Shown here: in pieces, positions 30,756 through 42,285 of the stretch
How the letters are laid out: each line of letters begins with the position of its first letter
Numbering within the stretch: the stretch's first letter is position 1
Assembly (NCBI RefSeq): GCF_901709675.1
Contig: NC_051099.1
Coordinates: 2,666,001 to 2,730,000 of the forward strand
Reading direction: 5' to 3'
DNA length: 64,000 nucleotides
DNA from: Syngnathus acus
Taxonomy: Eukaryota; Chordata; Actinopteri; Syngnathiformes; Syngnathidae
Made by a program: the position numbers and the translations under genes
Notes under the pieces: generated by a model
The model's input: only the letters and a program-made list of their open reading frames with translations
Database searches by the model: none
What the model was told of the DNA's origin: nothing

Positions 30756-33700
30756 CTTGAAAACAAACACCGGGTTCCGATTCGGATTGGTTAGCTTGGG
30801 CGAGCGATTAGCAGCAGCAGCCTCCTCCTCCTCCCTCCACTCTTCTTCTTCTTTTAGCCAACAAGCTATGGAACAAGTCGCGGGTTTAAAGAGCAAAATG
30901 TCCGCGTTTCAGCGGCTTGGTTGTCTTGGAGGGGGGATAAATGGCTGGCTGGTTGGCTCGATCACACGGCCATGGCTGCGGGCCAAAGCGCGCCCGTCGT
31001 AAGTGACTCTACGGCGAAGTGCCGATTTCCAAGGCCTCGTCGAGAGCAATCGTGGAGAAACCGGAAATTGGGATCACCCAAGAGGGATCAACGTTGAAAT
31101 TGTCGGGCATGCGCAGTGTGGACACGTGGCATTTCCTCCCGTGTTCTCCTGTTTGCAAGTCTACGAGAAACAAGCGTCGCCGGGGTACGTCAATTTGACT
31201 ACGTCCAACAGGGGTGGGACAATATAAAACGCTTACTGTAAAATAAGCTTAAAGTGTCTTGTCAGAAACCTACGATCAGTTGTTGTCACATACATAATAC
31301 TATAATACATACAATATTTACATCGCGTTTCAATTTGTTTTTTCTCTGTTGTCTTCTGTGGAGAATTAAAAACTTTCAGTGCAACAGTCAACTAGGCCCC
31401 CCGAAGAATTGCCACCGCGACGCGATTAATAATTTTACAGGTACTATAACCACGCTTAACTAAATCTAACAATATTAATAATAAAGCTTTGTTTGTTTAA
31501 CTGTACATATGTTAATAATGTTTGCGATGATACGAGGAGAAACGTACGACAGAAGTAAAAGAATCCGATGACATCGGTCTTGTTGCCCCAGTCAAATGGG
31601 TCCGCTTATATAACACGATTTTCGCCATTAAAATGACTAAATGCATATATTAATATATGCCCATAAGGTGATAATATTAATCGTGTTTTGGTTTAAGGCG
31701 TGTGTAATAAGTTTATAACTCATTAGACACAGTAATATGAGAAATAGCCTGTTAAAGTAGAGAGAGAACTTGGGGCTTGGTGCCGTAGTCAAATAGTTCG
31801 GCCTGAGTATGGTCATGTTCTGACAGCAGAACGACTCAATAAATAAAAATAGTATGTTTAGAGTGTATTTAAATATGAAACAGAGTGTTTTTGTGGTTAC
31901 GATAACTGGCCAACCTCGGGTTGAAGAGTGATCAATAGGAGGCGGTAGTGCACGATTGCATTGGCAAAACGACGTTCAAAGTCAAGACGAAGAAGCGGAA
32001 GGAGCCATTGCGGTGTCGTGGCTCAGTTAACAAAACACGAAAAAAAAGGGGAGACGGGCGAGCGATCGAAAGAGCGAGAGGGTGAGCTGGCTGTCAGCGG
32101 GATCTCTTTGAAATTTTCCCCGTGCCACATTCACATGACCAAACGAGCCAACGCACTCGGCCAACGAATCCACGCCTGAAGAACGAGTAAGTTTCCAGGC
32201 GGGTGACGCGCACTTAGTCAGCCCTTTTGACGTGAAACGTTCGCCATCGCGGTTGCTAGCCATGCTAGGCTATCAAAGCTAACGTCAACTTGGGCTAACT
32301 TGTCTCTTTTTCGATCCGACTATTACGGTTGAGAAATAGCAAATTTATTCCCAATACGAGGCGAATCATTTTTGTAGTTCTTCTTAGCGGGTCACTCGAT
32401 TTGTGTTAGCTCGATGCCGGGGTGTTTTCTGGCTTGTCGATGCTACGTCGCCGTTTGGACAAAATGACACGTAACTAGTAGCTTCCTGCTAGCTACTCAA
32501 AGAGCCTTCAGCTTAATCTTTCTCCTGAGCTGCTCCCTTGTTTGAGTTCCTATATTCAAATAAAGATCATATTAAGAAACAGTTTGTCCTTGGTGTGACG
32601 TGGCGGGGTTTTAATATGAACCCACTGGTAGTCGCTGTCGTCACCTTCATCAACTGTTTTGACGCAAGTTTTTCCGGTAGCTCGACCCGTTTTTTAAAGT
32701 AGCCTTGTGAAGTTATTAATTTCACTGGTAAGACAAGTTTGCCTGTCTGAAGATGTACAAACTCCGCTGCTACGTCGACTGCAGGGCAAATGATTGACGT
32801 CCGTATTGAACCCAAGTTTTTCTTTTTATATTTTTAGTTTGCAGTGTATGGAAAGGTAACTTATTATTTGGCCCCCACCGAGGAAACTCGCCCTCTCGTT
32901 TTGTTTGCTATAATGCCGTCACAATGCCAGGTCAACATTGTAAATAGCTTTTCTTGCGCAATACAAAGATTCCCATCCATTAAAATGTGCAGCTATGGCT
33001 TTCATTCACCTGTTGCTGAACCGAACCCTTCATTTATAAATATTACTACATATATAATGAAAACTCAATGTTACAGAAAAAATGTGGTCACCGTCTGAAT
33101 AAGGGCAAAAAAAACATGCATCTCTTAAAAGTATTTAAAGTATAAACATTTGGGTGTAATTGAAAAAATCCTCCTTATTTATGTTGCATTGTGTGGTTTT
33201 TGTATCCTTGAGAATGGAATTACAGTAAATGTGTATTACACATTCATTATGTTAAAAGATTTTAGCAGAGGCATTGAAAGCGGAGGGATGAAACGGATGA
33301 ACTGCCTGGCCCAGAATATTTCCCCGCTCAATACTGAGGAAAGACACCCTGGCGTTTGATCTGCTGAGCACTTACAGCATTCCATTGCTCACCATTCGGA
33401 ACTGCAAAATATTGTAATGACGCTCATCATGCAATTCACGGCCCATCAAAACAGCGGTCAGCACGTGCAAACCCGTGAATGCTTCCGCTAAATTGGTTGC
33501 GCTTTGGAGCCCTAAATGCGTTGACGTGGTGGCGACCTTTGATTGTTACACTTTAGCCCTGGAGGCATTGCATCACGAAGTAGAGAAGAGGTCGCTAATA
33601 GTTAAGGGGAGGAGGTGGGGGTGGGGGGGAATCAATTTTGTTCAGCGCGTACCGTACAAGTTGCTTATTAATGCTTTGCACTTAATCTTATAATTGGGGA

Positions 33701-33866
33701 ATTTGGGATGACGCACGTTTCAGGTTGTTGTTGTTTTTTTTGGTAATGTTCAGTAAAACCAATTTGAAAATTGACAAACGAGGTCAAATTGTGCCAAGTC
33801 GACATGAACGTTTGGCCCGCATTGTAACTGATGTGCTTCCTTTTACAGGATTGAACAGCTCCAGAG
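30756..33866. promoter_or_regulatory. head-to-head promoter region sec24a / sar1b
   Basis: Three kilobases between the divergent sec24a and sar1b coding starts. A CpG-rich zone with the sec24a 5' UTR covers about 30590-31160, including an NRF1-like GCATGCGCAG (about 31108-31117) and CACGTGGC (31123-31130). A second GC-richer zone at about 31940-32190 is likely the sar1b 5' UTR exon; it ends at a donor (AACGA|GTAAGT, exon end 32186), and the sar1b coding exon opens after an acceptor at 33848. Between them, 31240-31900 is AT-rich with nothing recognised. The rest is sar1b intron 1. Confidence 0.5.
31123..31130. promoter_or_regulatory. E-box / UPR-like motif in the COPII promoter region
   Basis: CACGTGGC contains ACGTGGC, which resembles sites used by CREB3L-type and ATF6/XBP1 factors that drive secretory-pathway genes, and also the E-box CACGTG. 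It lies about 370 bp upstream of the sec24a start. Motif seen; assignment inferred. Confidence 0.3.
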
Positions 33867-35028
33867 ATGTCATTCATATTTGACTGGATCTATAGCGGGT
33901 TCAATAGCGTACTACAGTTTTTAGGTGAGTGCGAGAACCTGGACCAGTATCCACTCTTGAAGCAATCTGCTCAACATCAAATTGATGTAATTTTTCCCAA
34001 ATGTTTTCCCCAGGACTGTACAAGAAATCGGGCAAGCTCGTGTTCCTCGGCCTGGACAATGCCGGCAAGACCACGCTTCTGCACATGCTCAAAGACGACA
34101 GACTGGGGCAGCATGTGCCCACTTTACATCCCAGTCAGTAGCGCCGGCACCGACCAAATTGAAAATAACTGCTCGGGCTTGCCCTTCGCTGACACTTTTG
34201 ATCGTTTGCATCCTGCGCAGCCTCGGAAGAGCTGACGATCGCCGGTATGACCTTCACCACCTTTGACCTCGGAGGCCACGCGCAAGGTGAGTGTTCAGTC
34301 GTGGTCGCCGCCAAGCCCGCAAATAACCCGTTTGTGCGCACGCCAACAGCCCGCCGAGTGTGGAAACACTACCTCCCCGCCATCAACGGTATCGTCTTCC
34401 TGGTGGACTGCGCCGACGGCCTCCGATTGGAAGAATCCAAAGCAGAGCTTGACGTGAGTGGCCTCAGATCGGATCGCAGACGCATTTGCCTCTTGAGTCC
34501 CGGGTTGTGAAGAGATCGCAAGCGGCGGCAGTTGGAATCATGTTTTGCCACCCAAAAAGGCTTCAATTTGTGTTTTACTGTCAAAGCAAAGCACTTCACT
34601 CAGAGAACATGTGTTTTTAGCGCCCTCAAGTGGCATAGGGTCGTCACCTGTAAAACTCGAGTCACATGAACCTTTTTTCGTGCGGCACGTTCAGGGCTTG
34701 ATGACAGACGAGACCATCGGGAACGTGCCCATCCTTATCCTAGGCAACAAGATTGACCGGCCCGATGCCATCAGCGAGGAGCGGCTGAGAGAAATGTTTA
34801 AGCTGTACGGCCAGACGACAGGAAAGGTGAGCGGCCGACACGTCCCGTGAGCTGATGGGTTGTGTGAACTGAAGAGGTTCTTAATGTGTGTGTGTGCGCG
34901 CCTTACCGCAGGGCAACGTCCCACTGAAGGAGCTGAACACGAGACCCCTGGAGGTGTTCATGTGCAGCGTGCTGAAGCGCCAAGGCTACGGCGAGGGATT
35001 CCGCTGGCTCTCGCAGTACATCGACTGA
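33867..35028 (+). CDS. sar1b: small GTPase SAR1B, complete, 6 coding exons
   Basis: GTPase that starts COPII coat assembly at ER exit sites by inserting its N-terminal amphipathic helix and recruiting SEC23/SEC24; human SAR1B loss causes chylomicron retention disease. Exons: 33867-33924, 34014-34133, 34221-34286, 34350-34453, 34695-34826, 34912-35028; 597 nt, 198 residues, exactly the family length. Seen: N-terminal helix [21 protein letters not shown]-loop GLDNAGKTT, switch I region with HVPTLHPTSEEL, switch II DLGGHAQARRVW (Sar1-type His in place of Arf Gln), NKID guanine motif, and C-terminus [15 protein letters not shown] non-coding first exon ending at 32186 is likely. Loss of intron-phase consistency was not seen anywhere. 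Its head-to-head partner sec24a encodes a coat subunit that works directly with it. Confidence 0.97.
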
Positions 35029-35326
35029 ACGCGGCGCCACCTGCCGCACCCTCACCGCAACTACAACAGACAGAAAGAACGGCGGCGGAGGGCGTGCCCA
35101 CCCACCACCAAGACGACGACGACGACAACTCGATCCCAATAGACTTTTATTGGTTCTTTGGGTTCTGCACTTAAACACACGTTTGTTTGTCCCTCTTTAT
35201 AGCGCAAAATGGACAAGTCCCCTCTCGTACTCCCACCGGCGTCCATTCAGAAGCTTGCGTTCTTTCTCTACATGGCATTTCTATTCATCACATCATTATT
35301 TTTTTGTTTACTTTTATGACAGCGTT

Positions 35327-35332
35327 AATAAA
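35327..35332 (+). terminator. polyadenylation signal AATAAA, sar1b (proximal)
   Basis: About 300 nt after the sar1b stop; a second copy at 35700-35705 could define a longer transcript. Confidence 0.55.
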
Positions 35333-36114
35333 TGGAAAGGACCAACATCCCTCCTTGCCTTGCTTATCCTGCAAAATAAGAACGCTTTTTTTTAACATTT
35401 TGCTCTCAAAAATAGTATCATAGCTAAATATTGCAAATGTATGAAATGTACGCAAATATGGTACATGGATGTTGTATCTTTTACATTACATTATAATATG
35501 CATGTCTTGTTCTGTTCTCCACCCTTTTTTATGATTACGGTTAAGAAGATGCCAGTTTTCTTGTTTTTTTTGGGACGGGAGGCAACATCAGCGCACAGTC
35601 AGGTTCCCTCGTGTCTCTTCATTCCAGCAGCAGGTGCCGACTGCATTCCTGGAGGTGGTGGTGGTCTTGTTTGCATCAAAAGCGTATAAGAAGAATGAGA
35701 ATAAATGTTTGCAATGACAACAGGTTGTTTACATATTTGCCAATGTCAGATTTAAAAGTTAACATTTTGAAGATCAGGGTCAATCTGCAATGCTACATTT
35801 TAAAATGTAATCTTTTTTTAATAAGTCATTCTAGGGATTACAAAATCAAATCGAAGCCACCCTTTTATCTACAAATTATTTTTAAAGGATGGCGGGTGGC
35901 TCTTTATTTTAACAAAAGCTGTTAAGTGACAGTTAATGTTAAAGGTTACTTGGAGAACAGTTAAGTTTTACAGGTACACAACGTGACCCTGAATGACAAA
36001 ATTTCAGTCAATGTTTAGACACAGGAACAACTTGAATGTGGACCAGCTTTCAATATTTAAGTTCCAAACTGATTTGTTGCCCTTCACGAGTGACACAAAT
36101 GAATTTCTAAATCA

Positions 36115-36120
36115 TTTATT
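36115..36120 (-). terminator. polyadenylation signal AATAAA, emsy
   Basis: Plus-strand TTTATT about 250 nt beyond the emsy stop in transcript direction. Confidence 0.5.
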
Positions 36121-36367
36121 TTGGAGATCAGACCAATCCTGGACAACTTTGAAAAGGTACAAAAGAAAAAGTTAAAACACTAAAAGATGACTTCTTGGTA
36201 CTGTATCTTACAAAAACTGAAACACAATTCCTTCTTTTGCAACACTATTTTGCACCATTGTTGCTTCCTATGAAAACTTGGTGAGAGAATTAAAAAGCGA
36301 GTGGATAGAAAGGTCCAACGTACTCTGTATCAAAGTGGGTGTCGAGAAGACGGGGGCGAGGTCCGGT

Positions 36368-39300
36368 CTAAGGTGTGGGGGGTCCCGCGTCATTGCCGCT
36401 GTCCACGTCGTGCTCGGCGGGGTCATCGTCGTCGTCTTCGTCGTCCAGCTGCTGGCTGGTGTAGTTGGTGATTTCCAGGAAGCCGCTGGGCTCCACCACC
36501 ACGTTGGACTGGCTCGAGTCCGGCACGATCGAGTACTGTGGGATCACCTGAGTGCCGGAAAAACACAGTGCATAGTTTGGCTTACTCAATTATGTATATG
36601 TAGGGAATTGGGATGGTGTGCAAACGTACCTGAATGACCTCCAGGTGCTCTTTGGCAAAGTGTTGGGCGGCAGTCGCTCGCTTGGCCTCCAGGGCCTGCG
36701 CCAGGGGGGGCCGGTCGGCGGACGAGTCCACCAGCACGGGCTCTGTGCTGGGGTCGATCTGGGCCTCCATCATGGAGATTTTCAGGATGTCTGACACTGA
36801 CGCTTCCTCGTCCGCCGCCGGCCCCGTGCTGGACTCGTCCGCCAGCTCGACCTCCCCGCTTGGAACCGGTGCCGCGTGGGCGGCCTGCTGCTTCTGCTGC
36901 TGCTGCTGCTGCTGTTGGTGGTGGTGGTGGGTGCTTCCGAAGGTGATTTTGGTGACAGTGGCACTCTGCGTGATGATTGGCAGCTGCGCTCCAACACGTG
37001 ACACGACACTTGCTGTTAACTTGGTTTGCCAAAGGAAGTCATGCAAGTCATTTGTGTGAATGGAACCACTTGAAAATATTTGTTTGAAGAACTGACCTTG
37101 TCGGTGCTGACCGGGTGGTGTGCCTGCAGGGGCGGGGGCTGCGACAGGGGCGCGTGCAGCGGCCGGTGGTGCGACGTGGGCGCCTGTTGCAATTTGGGCA
37201 GCTGCGGCGTGACGGGCGAGGTGGCAGCGCCCTGACACTTGGCCGGACTCTGCTCTCGCAGTTTGGGTAGCTTCTTGGCCGGTGACGTCGTAGACGAAGA
37301 CGAGGAGGAAGAGGAGGAAGGAGGCTGGCTGAGCTGAGGTTTACTCTGCAGTTGTGGAGGAGGAGGTTGAGCGGTGCCCTCCGGTTGGCTGCCGGCGGCC
37401 GGGGGCTGCGGAGTGGCGTGGGGGGCTGGCTTGGGGGCATCCGTCTGATTGCCGGAGCGGTAAAACAAGCCTGTCTGAGGGTCCAGCGTGTCGCCTTCCA
37501 GCTCGCTCACCTCCAACAAGGATTCGCTTTTACCATCGGAGGGCTGAAACACAAAAGATGACATTATGAAGAAAAATAAATACTCCTGGCCCTTTAAGAA
37601 GCTTCAGGTGGAGAAGTTTGTCAGAATTTGAGCCGTGCAATTGATTCAACAGCATAATGTCTGCTTCAAACCAAAACAACCAACTTCCTGTTCAATTGTG
37701 GCAATATTGTGCATTCTCCTCACCCTGACGCTAACCTGCGTCGCCGTGGTTACAGGTGGCGCAGCAACCGGCTTGGTTGCCAGGACGACCTGACGGACGC
37801 TTTCTGAGGTATCGGCGGGGGACGGGGTCGCGGCAGCATCCTCCTCCGTCGACGCGGCCGGCCCACCGGCTTTACCTGCGGGGTAAACGTGAGCCTTATC
37901 GTTAGCCACGGAAGCGCGACGAGGCCACGGAAGCGCGACAAGGCCACGCCGCGACTACGTACCTGCCGCCGGGGCGTCGGCCCTCGCTTCGGCCTCGGGG
38001 CCAGGCGGCCTGGACGACTCTGGCCCGCTTTTCTTCTCCTGGGCCAGCTGGATGGGCACGGCCATCTGGCTCAGGTCGATGTGCGTGTGCTGTTGCTTGG
38101 GTTTGGGCTCAGCCTTGTCCTTCACTGCAAGTCCGTGAATGAAAACGTATTCATGTTCAGTATTTAGAAATCCCCCCCCCTTTTTTAAAAAGAACTGATC
38201 CGATTGTCCGGTCTGGGTAACCTTACCTGAGCTCTGCTGCAGTTCCAGCAGAGCTTTAATGGTGGACGCGGCCGACTGGGAATCGATGGCGGTCACTTCC
38301 TGGTAGATGGCGGGGGCCGACTCCACCGACACCTCCTGCTCCGTCCACTCGTGATCTCGGGAGGCCGCCACGTGGAGCACCGCCTGTGTGTCCGCTAAGG
38401 GGCCGAGCGGGAGACCGCAGTCAATAATCGACAAATGCTAACACGGCGTCTTCAATACAGAACGCAAGTACTTTACTTCCTCTTTACCGTGTGAGGTTTC
38501 CCCAACCGAGCCGCCGGTTTCCGCGGGGGCGGCGCCTTCGTCCCTGGCAGCGCCATCTTGAACCTGGCTCACGTCGGCCGAGCGGGTGACCTGCTGCAGG
38601 GTTTCGCTGACCAGCTGCCGTGTCTGTTCGCTCACCGCGGTCGCTTGGAACACTGGCTTGGGCTTGATGAGCACCTGGACCAGCAAAGATACACAGTCGT
38701 GACCAAAACGATCAACAAAAACAAAAAAAACTAAAAAACTGAGATTGCCAATTCTGTTGTCAGACCTGCGTTTTGCCCTGCTGGCCGTAGACGATCTTGG
38801 TGGGGATAATCTTGGCGGTGGCGGCAGACGGGGCACCGGCGCTCAGGCCTTTGGGCTGCGTGACGATCATCTTGGTGATGGGCCTGCCGGCGGTGATGAT
38901 GGCCGGTTTGGCCCCCGAGACGGCCTGCAGGCTCTTCTCGCCCTGACGCCGACGGACAACGCCCGTTGAAATGATCCCTCGCTTCATCGTCGGCCTTTTC
39001 ACCGCCTTGTGGAACGTACCTCCGGGTGGCGAGAGATGCCCGCAAGACAGAGCCGAGTGCGTCTTTTGAGCAAGGCGCTTCAAGGCCGTTCATTTTCTGT
39101 CTTTTTGTGACAAATTTTCCTAACAAATTCTGATTTATTCATGTCAACGCATCAGCCCTACAGCCACTCAATTTGTTTTTGTTGTTGAGGAAATGAAAAA
39201 TTGGGGAATTTGCGGTTGAGGTGAGCAAGCGTCCCGCCACTCGGAGGTACCTCGGCGCCTGTTAAGAAACATTGCACTGACCCCCGCGTTCAACAGCGTG

Positions 39301-42285
39301 GTAACCACGTTCTTGCCAGGCAGCCCTTGGATGGTGGCCCCCTTGCCGCTGGTCTTCTGGACCACGATCACGTTGGGTTTGGACGACATGGGGATGGTGG
39401 TGATCTTTGTGGTGGTGCCTGTTGACACAACACGCAGTTATTTAAGTGAGCGGGGTCCAATCAGATTCCAGCCTTGAACTGTTGCCGCGTCATCCAATCT
39501 GCCCGCCTCACTCAGACATCTGTGACGCCTTTATTTTTCCGTCTTCTGATTGGTCGGTCAGAGCAAGTCAAGTTTTGGTAAACCAACATTCCTTGGAGCG
39601 GCCGCATCCCCGTAACCTACCAGACACAATGTTGCTGCTGATGATCTTGCCGCCCAACGTGGCCAAGGACTTGGGCACCACCGTGATGATGCTGCCGCCG
39701 GTGGTCTTGACGTAGGTGGCGCCGCCGGCCGAGGCCGAGATGCGGGCGCCGAGGTTGGGCGTGACGGTGGGCCGCGTGTAGGTGGCCTGCGTGGCTGAGA
39801 GCCAAACCCAGAACAACCAACTTGAGCATCAAAGAATCGCTTTTGATAAACGACGCATTTTGCCAGATGGACCTGATGAAAAGCTAAGTGCTCACCAACC
39901 TGTGGGTTGAGTGACCAGCTTGGTGGTCATGATAGCTCCGTTGCTGCTGACCACCATGATGGGCGAGGAGCTGCCGCCGGACAGAGCCACCGACGACGGC
40001 TTGGGCAGGATTTTGCTGGGCTGCACCTGCTGCGTGATGATCTTCACCCCTGCGCACGCAAAAGGCCAACCAACAAGACGTGGGAAGGTTTCTGGGAAGG
40101 TCTGAATATTTTAATATCAGGGTGACTAGAATCAAAGTATGCTTTCTTACCAGATTCTTGCTTGATCTGAATGGTGGGCTTGGGGCCCGGCGAGGCGGCG
40201 GAGGTGTGGGCTTGGCCCACGCCAGAAGCCCCCATCGCTGACGCCTGCAGCTGCTTGGGGAACTGGCTAAGGATCTGCGGGGACGAGCCGACCAGGGTCT
40301 TGGGGGAGGGCAGCCTGGCCGAAGCCACCTTCACCCCTGCCGATGCGGCGCCTGAAGATCAAAACAATGACAACATGATTGGTCATCTCTTTTTGCTGCG
40401 GTATTTCAGGTATTGAATTTCGCTCCGATGGCAAAACGGCCGCCAAAGTAACAACGCTTACAGGTGGACACGGCGGACATGACGGCCGCGGAAGAGACCG
40501 CGGCGGTGATTGCGGGCGTTGCCGAGGGGCTGGAAGTGGCCGCCGGGAAGACCACCGTCTGCTTCTGGGTGGGCGTGGTCAAAATGGTGCTGGAGGCCAG
40601 CTTGGACATGCCGGCGTTGTTGTGGGACTTGGACAGAATGTTGGGCACAAAGTTGGAGCTGGGCGACGTCGTCACGATGATGACCTGCGAAAAAGGGTGT
40701 CGCTGTGAGCTGAGCAGTTTCTTTATTTTTGTTATTCTATTTACCTTTTGCGTAGCAGTGCTGGTGGTCTGGATGGTGGGCTTGGTGAAGGTGATCTTGA
40801 CCGGCGACAGGTGTGGCGGCAGCGAGTTGGCGATGCTCTGCATGATGTTACTCATCTTGGGGCTGCCGCTCACCACCGGCGCCGCTATGTGCTTGGCCAC
40901 GGGCGGCGACACTTTAGCCACCTCCTTCAGCAGCACCGGCGACGAGCTGGATGAGTTGGTGCGCCGTCGCTTGCGCGGCTTCTCATCCTCGTCGGAGCAG
41001 CTCACGCCTAATAATAAAAAAAAGAAAAACATCTTTTTGATGTATCTGGCACTTTTCAGGACACAGAGACAAGCAATTGGACAGACTTTTGACGTAGACG
41101 GTGCTCCCGCTGGGTAGCACCACCACGCTGGACGACGGGCTGGGTGGCCGCGGGGACTTGGTGGCCATCCGCGTGGCGCCGCTGGCGGCCGTGGAGCTGC
41201 TCGAGGTGCATGTCGTGCTCGTGTAGGAATAACACACCACCACTGGGAGGAAGAGGAAGACATTTATTTGCAAATATGAAAAGATGTTCAATAAAGATAT
41301 GCTTAGAAAGCGCGACATGAGTTGGAGGTTTTTTTTCTACTTCTGACAGCATCGCCTCGTTCGCACCTTCCTTGTTCCCCGTCTCAGCCGGCAACTGCAT
41401 GGAGGCGTTGTGAGTGGCGGTAGCGGTGGCGACCGCGTTGGCCGTGGCGGTGAACGCCGTTTGAGGGACCAGCCTGGGCATTAGCGGGACCAGCCGGCGG
41501 CCCTCGATGGACCACTCGGACGAGCTGTTCTGGCCCGCCATGCTGTGGAGAAGCCTCCAAAGGTGAGCGAGGCGCATTTCATTTCAAGCCAATTACTTGT
41601 GGATGGTTAGTGGCTTACTGGTACGCGATGGTGCAAAGGCGCTCGTCATTGACGGCCCGGCGCACTTCGGCGCGGTGGCGCTCGGTTGAGATGCTGAGGA
41701 GAGGAAGTCAAGTAAAACCCTTTGCTCTCCCACAAACAATAAGCAAGCTAACATAATAGCAAAAGAATCGCAAATTAGAAAGGCAAAAATTGGCAATGTG
41801 AAAAATATTTCGCAACGTATCGGGAAAGAGATGAACAATTTGATGTTTGAATGGTTTCGAATCATCGTGAATTTTGAGGGTTTGTGCAGGGATAGGGGTG
41901 CATGGTGGAGTTACTTGAGGATTTTGGTGAGCTCTCCCAGCAGATCCTTCTTGTCCTTGGTCAGGTCTCCTTGAGCTCGCAGGGCGCTGATGACGCCAGC
42001 ATAGGCCTCCAGCTCTACAGAGCGGAAAACAACACAATCGCAACTTGGGACCTCAACTTCATAAAGTTCCATAGATTGAAAACTGAGATGCGTTTTGCTA
42101 CTTTCCTCATTTGCCAATGAGAGAGCAACTTGTGCCAATGAAAGTTAACTGTGCTCAGATGTCACCGAAAACCATATTGTGAGCTTTTGGAGGCCAATCT
42201 TTTCTTATAGCTTACCCAGTTTGCGCAGTATCCTTTTGCACTCATCCCTGCCCAGGTCAAGGATGGTGGGCCAGACCACCGGCAT
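36368..42285 (-). CDS. emsy: BRCA2-interacting transcriptional repressor EMSY, complete, 19 coding exons
   Basis: Nuclear repressor with an ENT domain; human EMSY binds BRCA2 exon 3 and HP1/BS69. Exons: 42285-42216, 42014-41915, 41693-41619, 41542-41367, 41242-41087, 41007-40745, 40684-40462, 40351-40151, 40049-39900, 39794-39621, 39418-39282, 38942-38766, 38674-38488, 38394-38227, 38124-37963, 37875-37736, 37543-37097, 36983-36630, 36547-36368; 3,540 nt, 1,179 residues (human about 1,320). The ENT domain (residues 9-95) shows DLGRDECKRILRKLELEAY and GVISALRAQGDLTKDKKDLL. Then SSEWSIEGRRLVPLMPRLVP, a basic patch EDEKPRKRRRTNSSSSS and many Thr/Val-rich blocks such as KIISSNIVSG and TKMIVTQPKG. 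A His4-Gln8 tract occurs near residue 1,020. It ends FLEITNYTSQQLDDEDDDDD. Start chosen at MPVVWPT as in human; an in-frame ATG 12 codons upstream (42321) is possible. Confidence 0.94.
36886..36930. repeat. CTG/CAG and GTG trinucleotide run in emsy (polyGln-polyHis)
   Basis: On the plus strand CTG units run into GTG units; the emsy strand therefore reads His codons followed by a Gln run broken by one Lys. It lies in coding exon 18 and is likely polymorphic. Confidence 0.9.

Larger units (their letters stand above)
35029..36367. other. convergent 3' region between sar1b and emsy
   Basis: Holds the 3' UTRs of two genes facing each other. Sar1b signals AATAAA are on the plus strand at 35327-35332 and 35700-35705; an emsy signal is on the minus strand at 36115-36120. 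No coding exon recognised. It is also the site where the human 5q31-like gene order ends. Confidence 0.6.

Noticed and set aside
40464-41117. 217-codon plus-strand open frame
   Set aside because: Antisense shadow across emsy exons and introns; no family resemblance.
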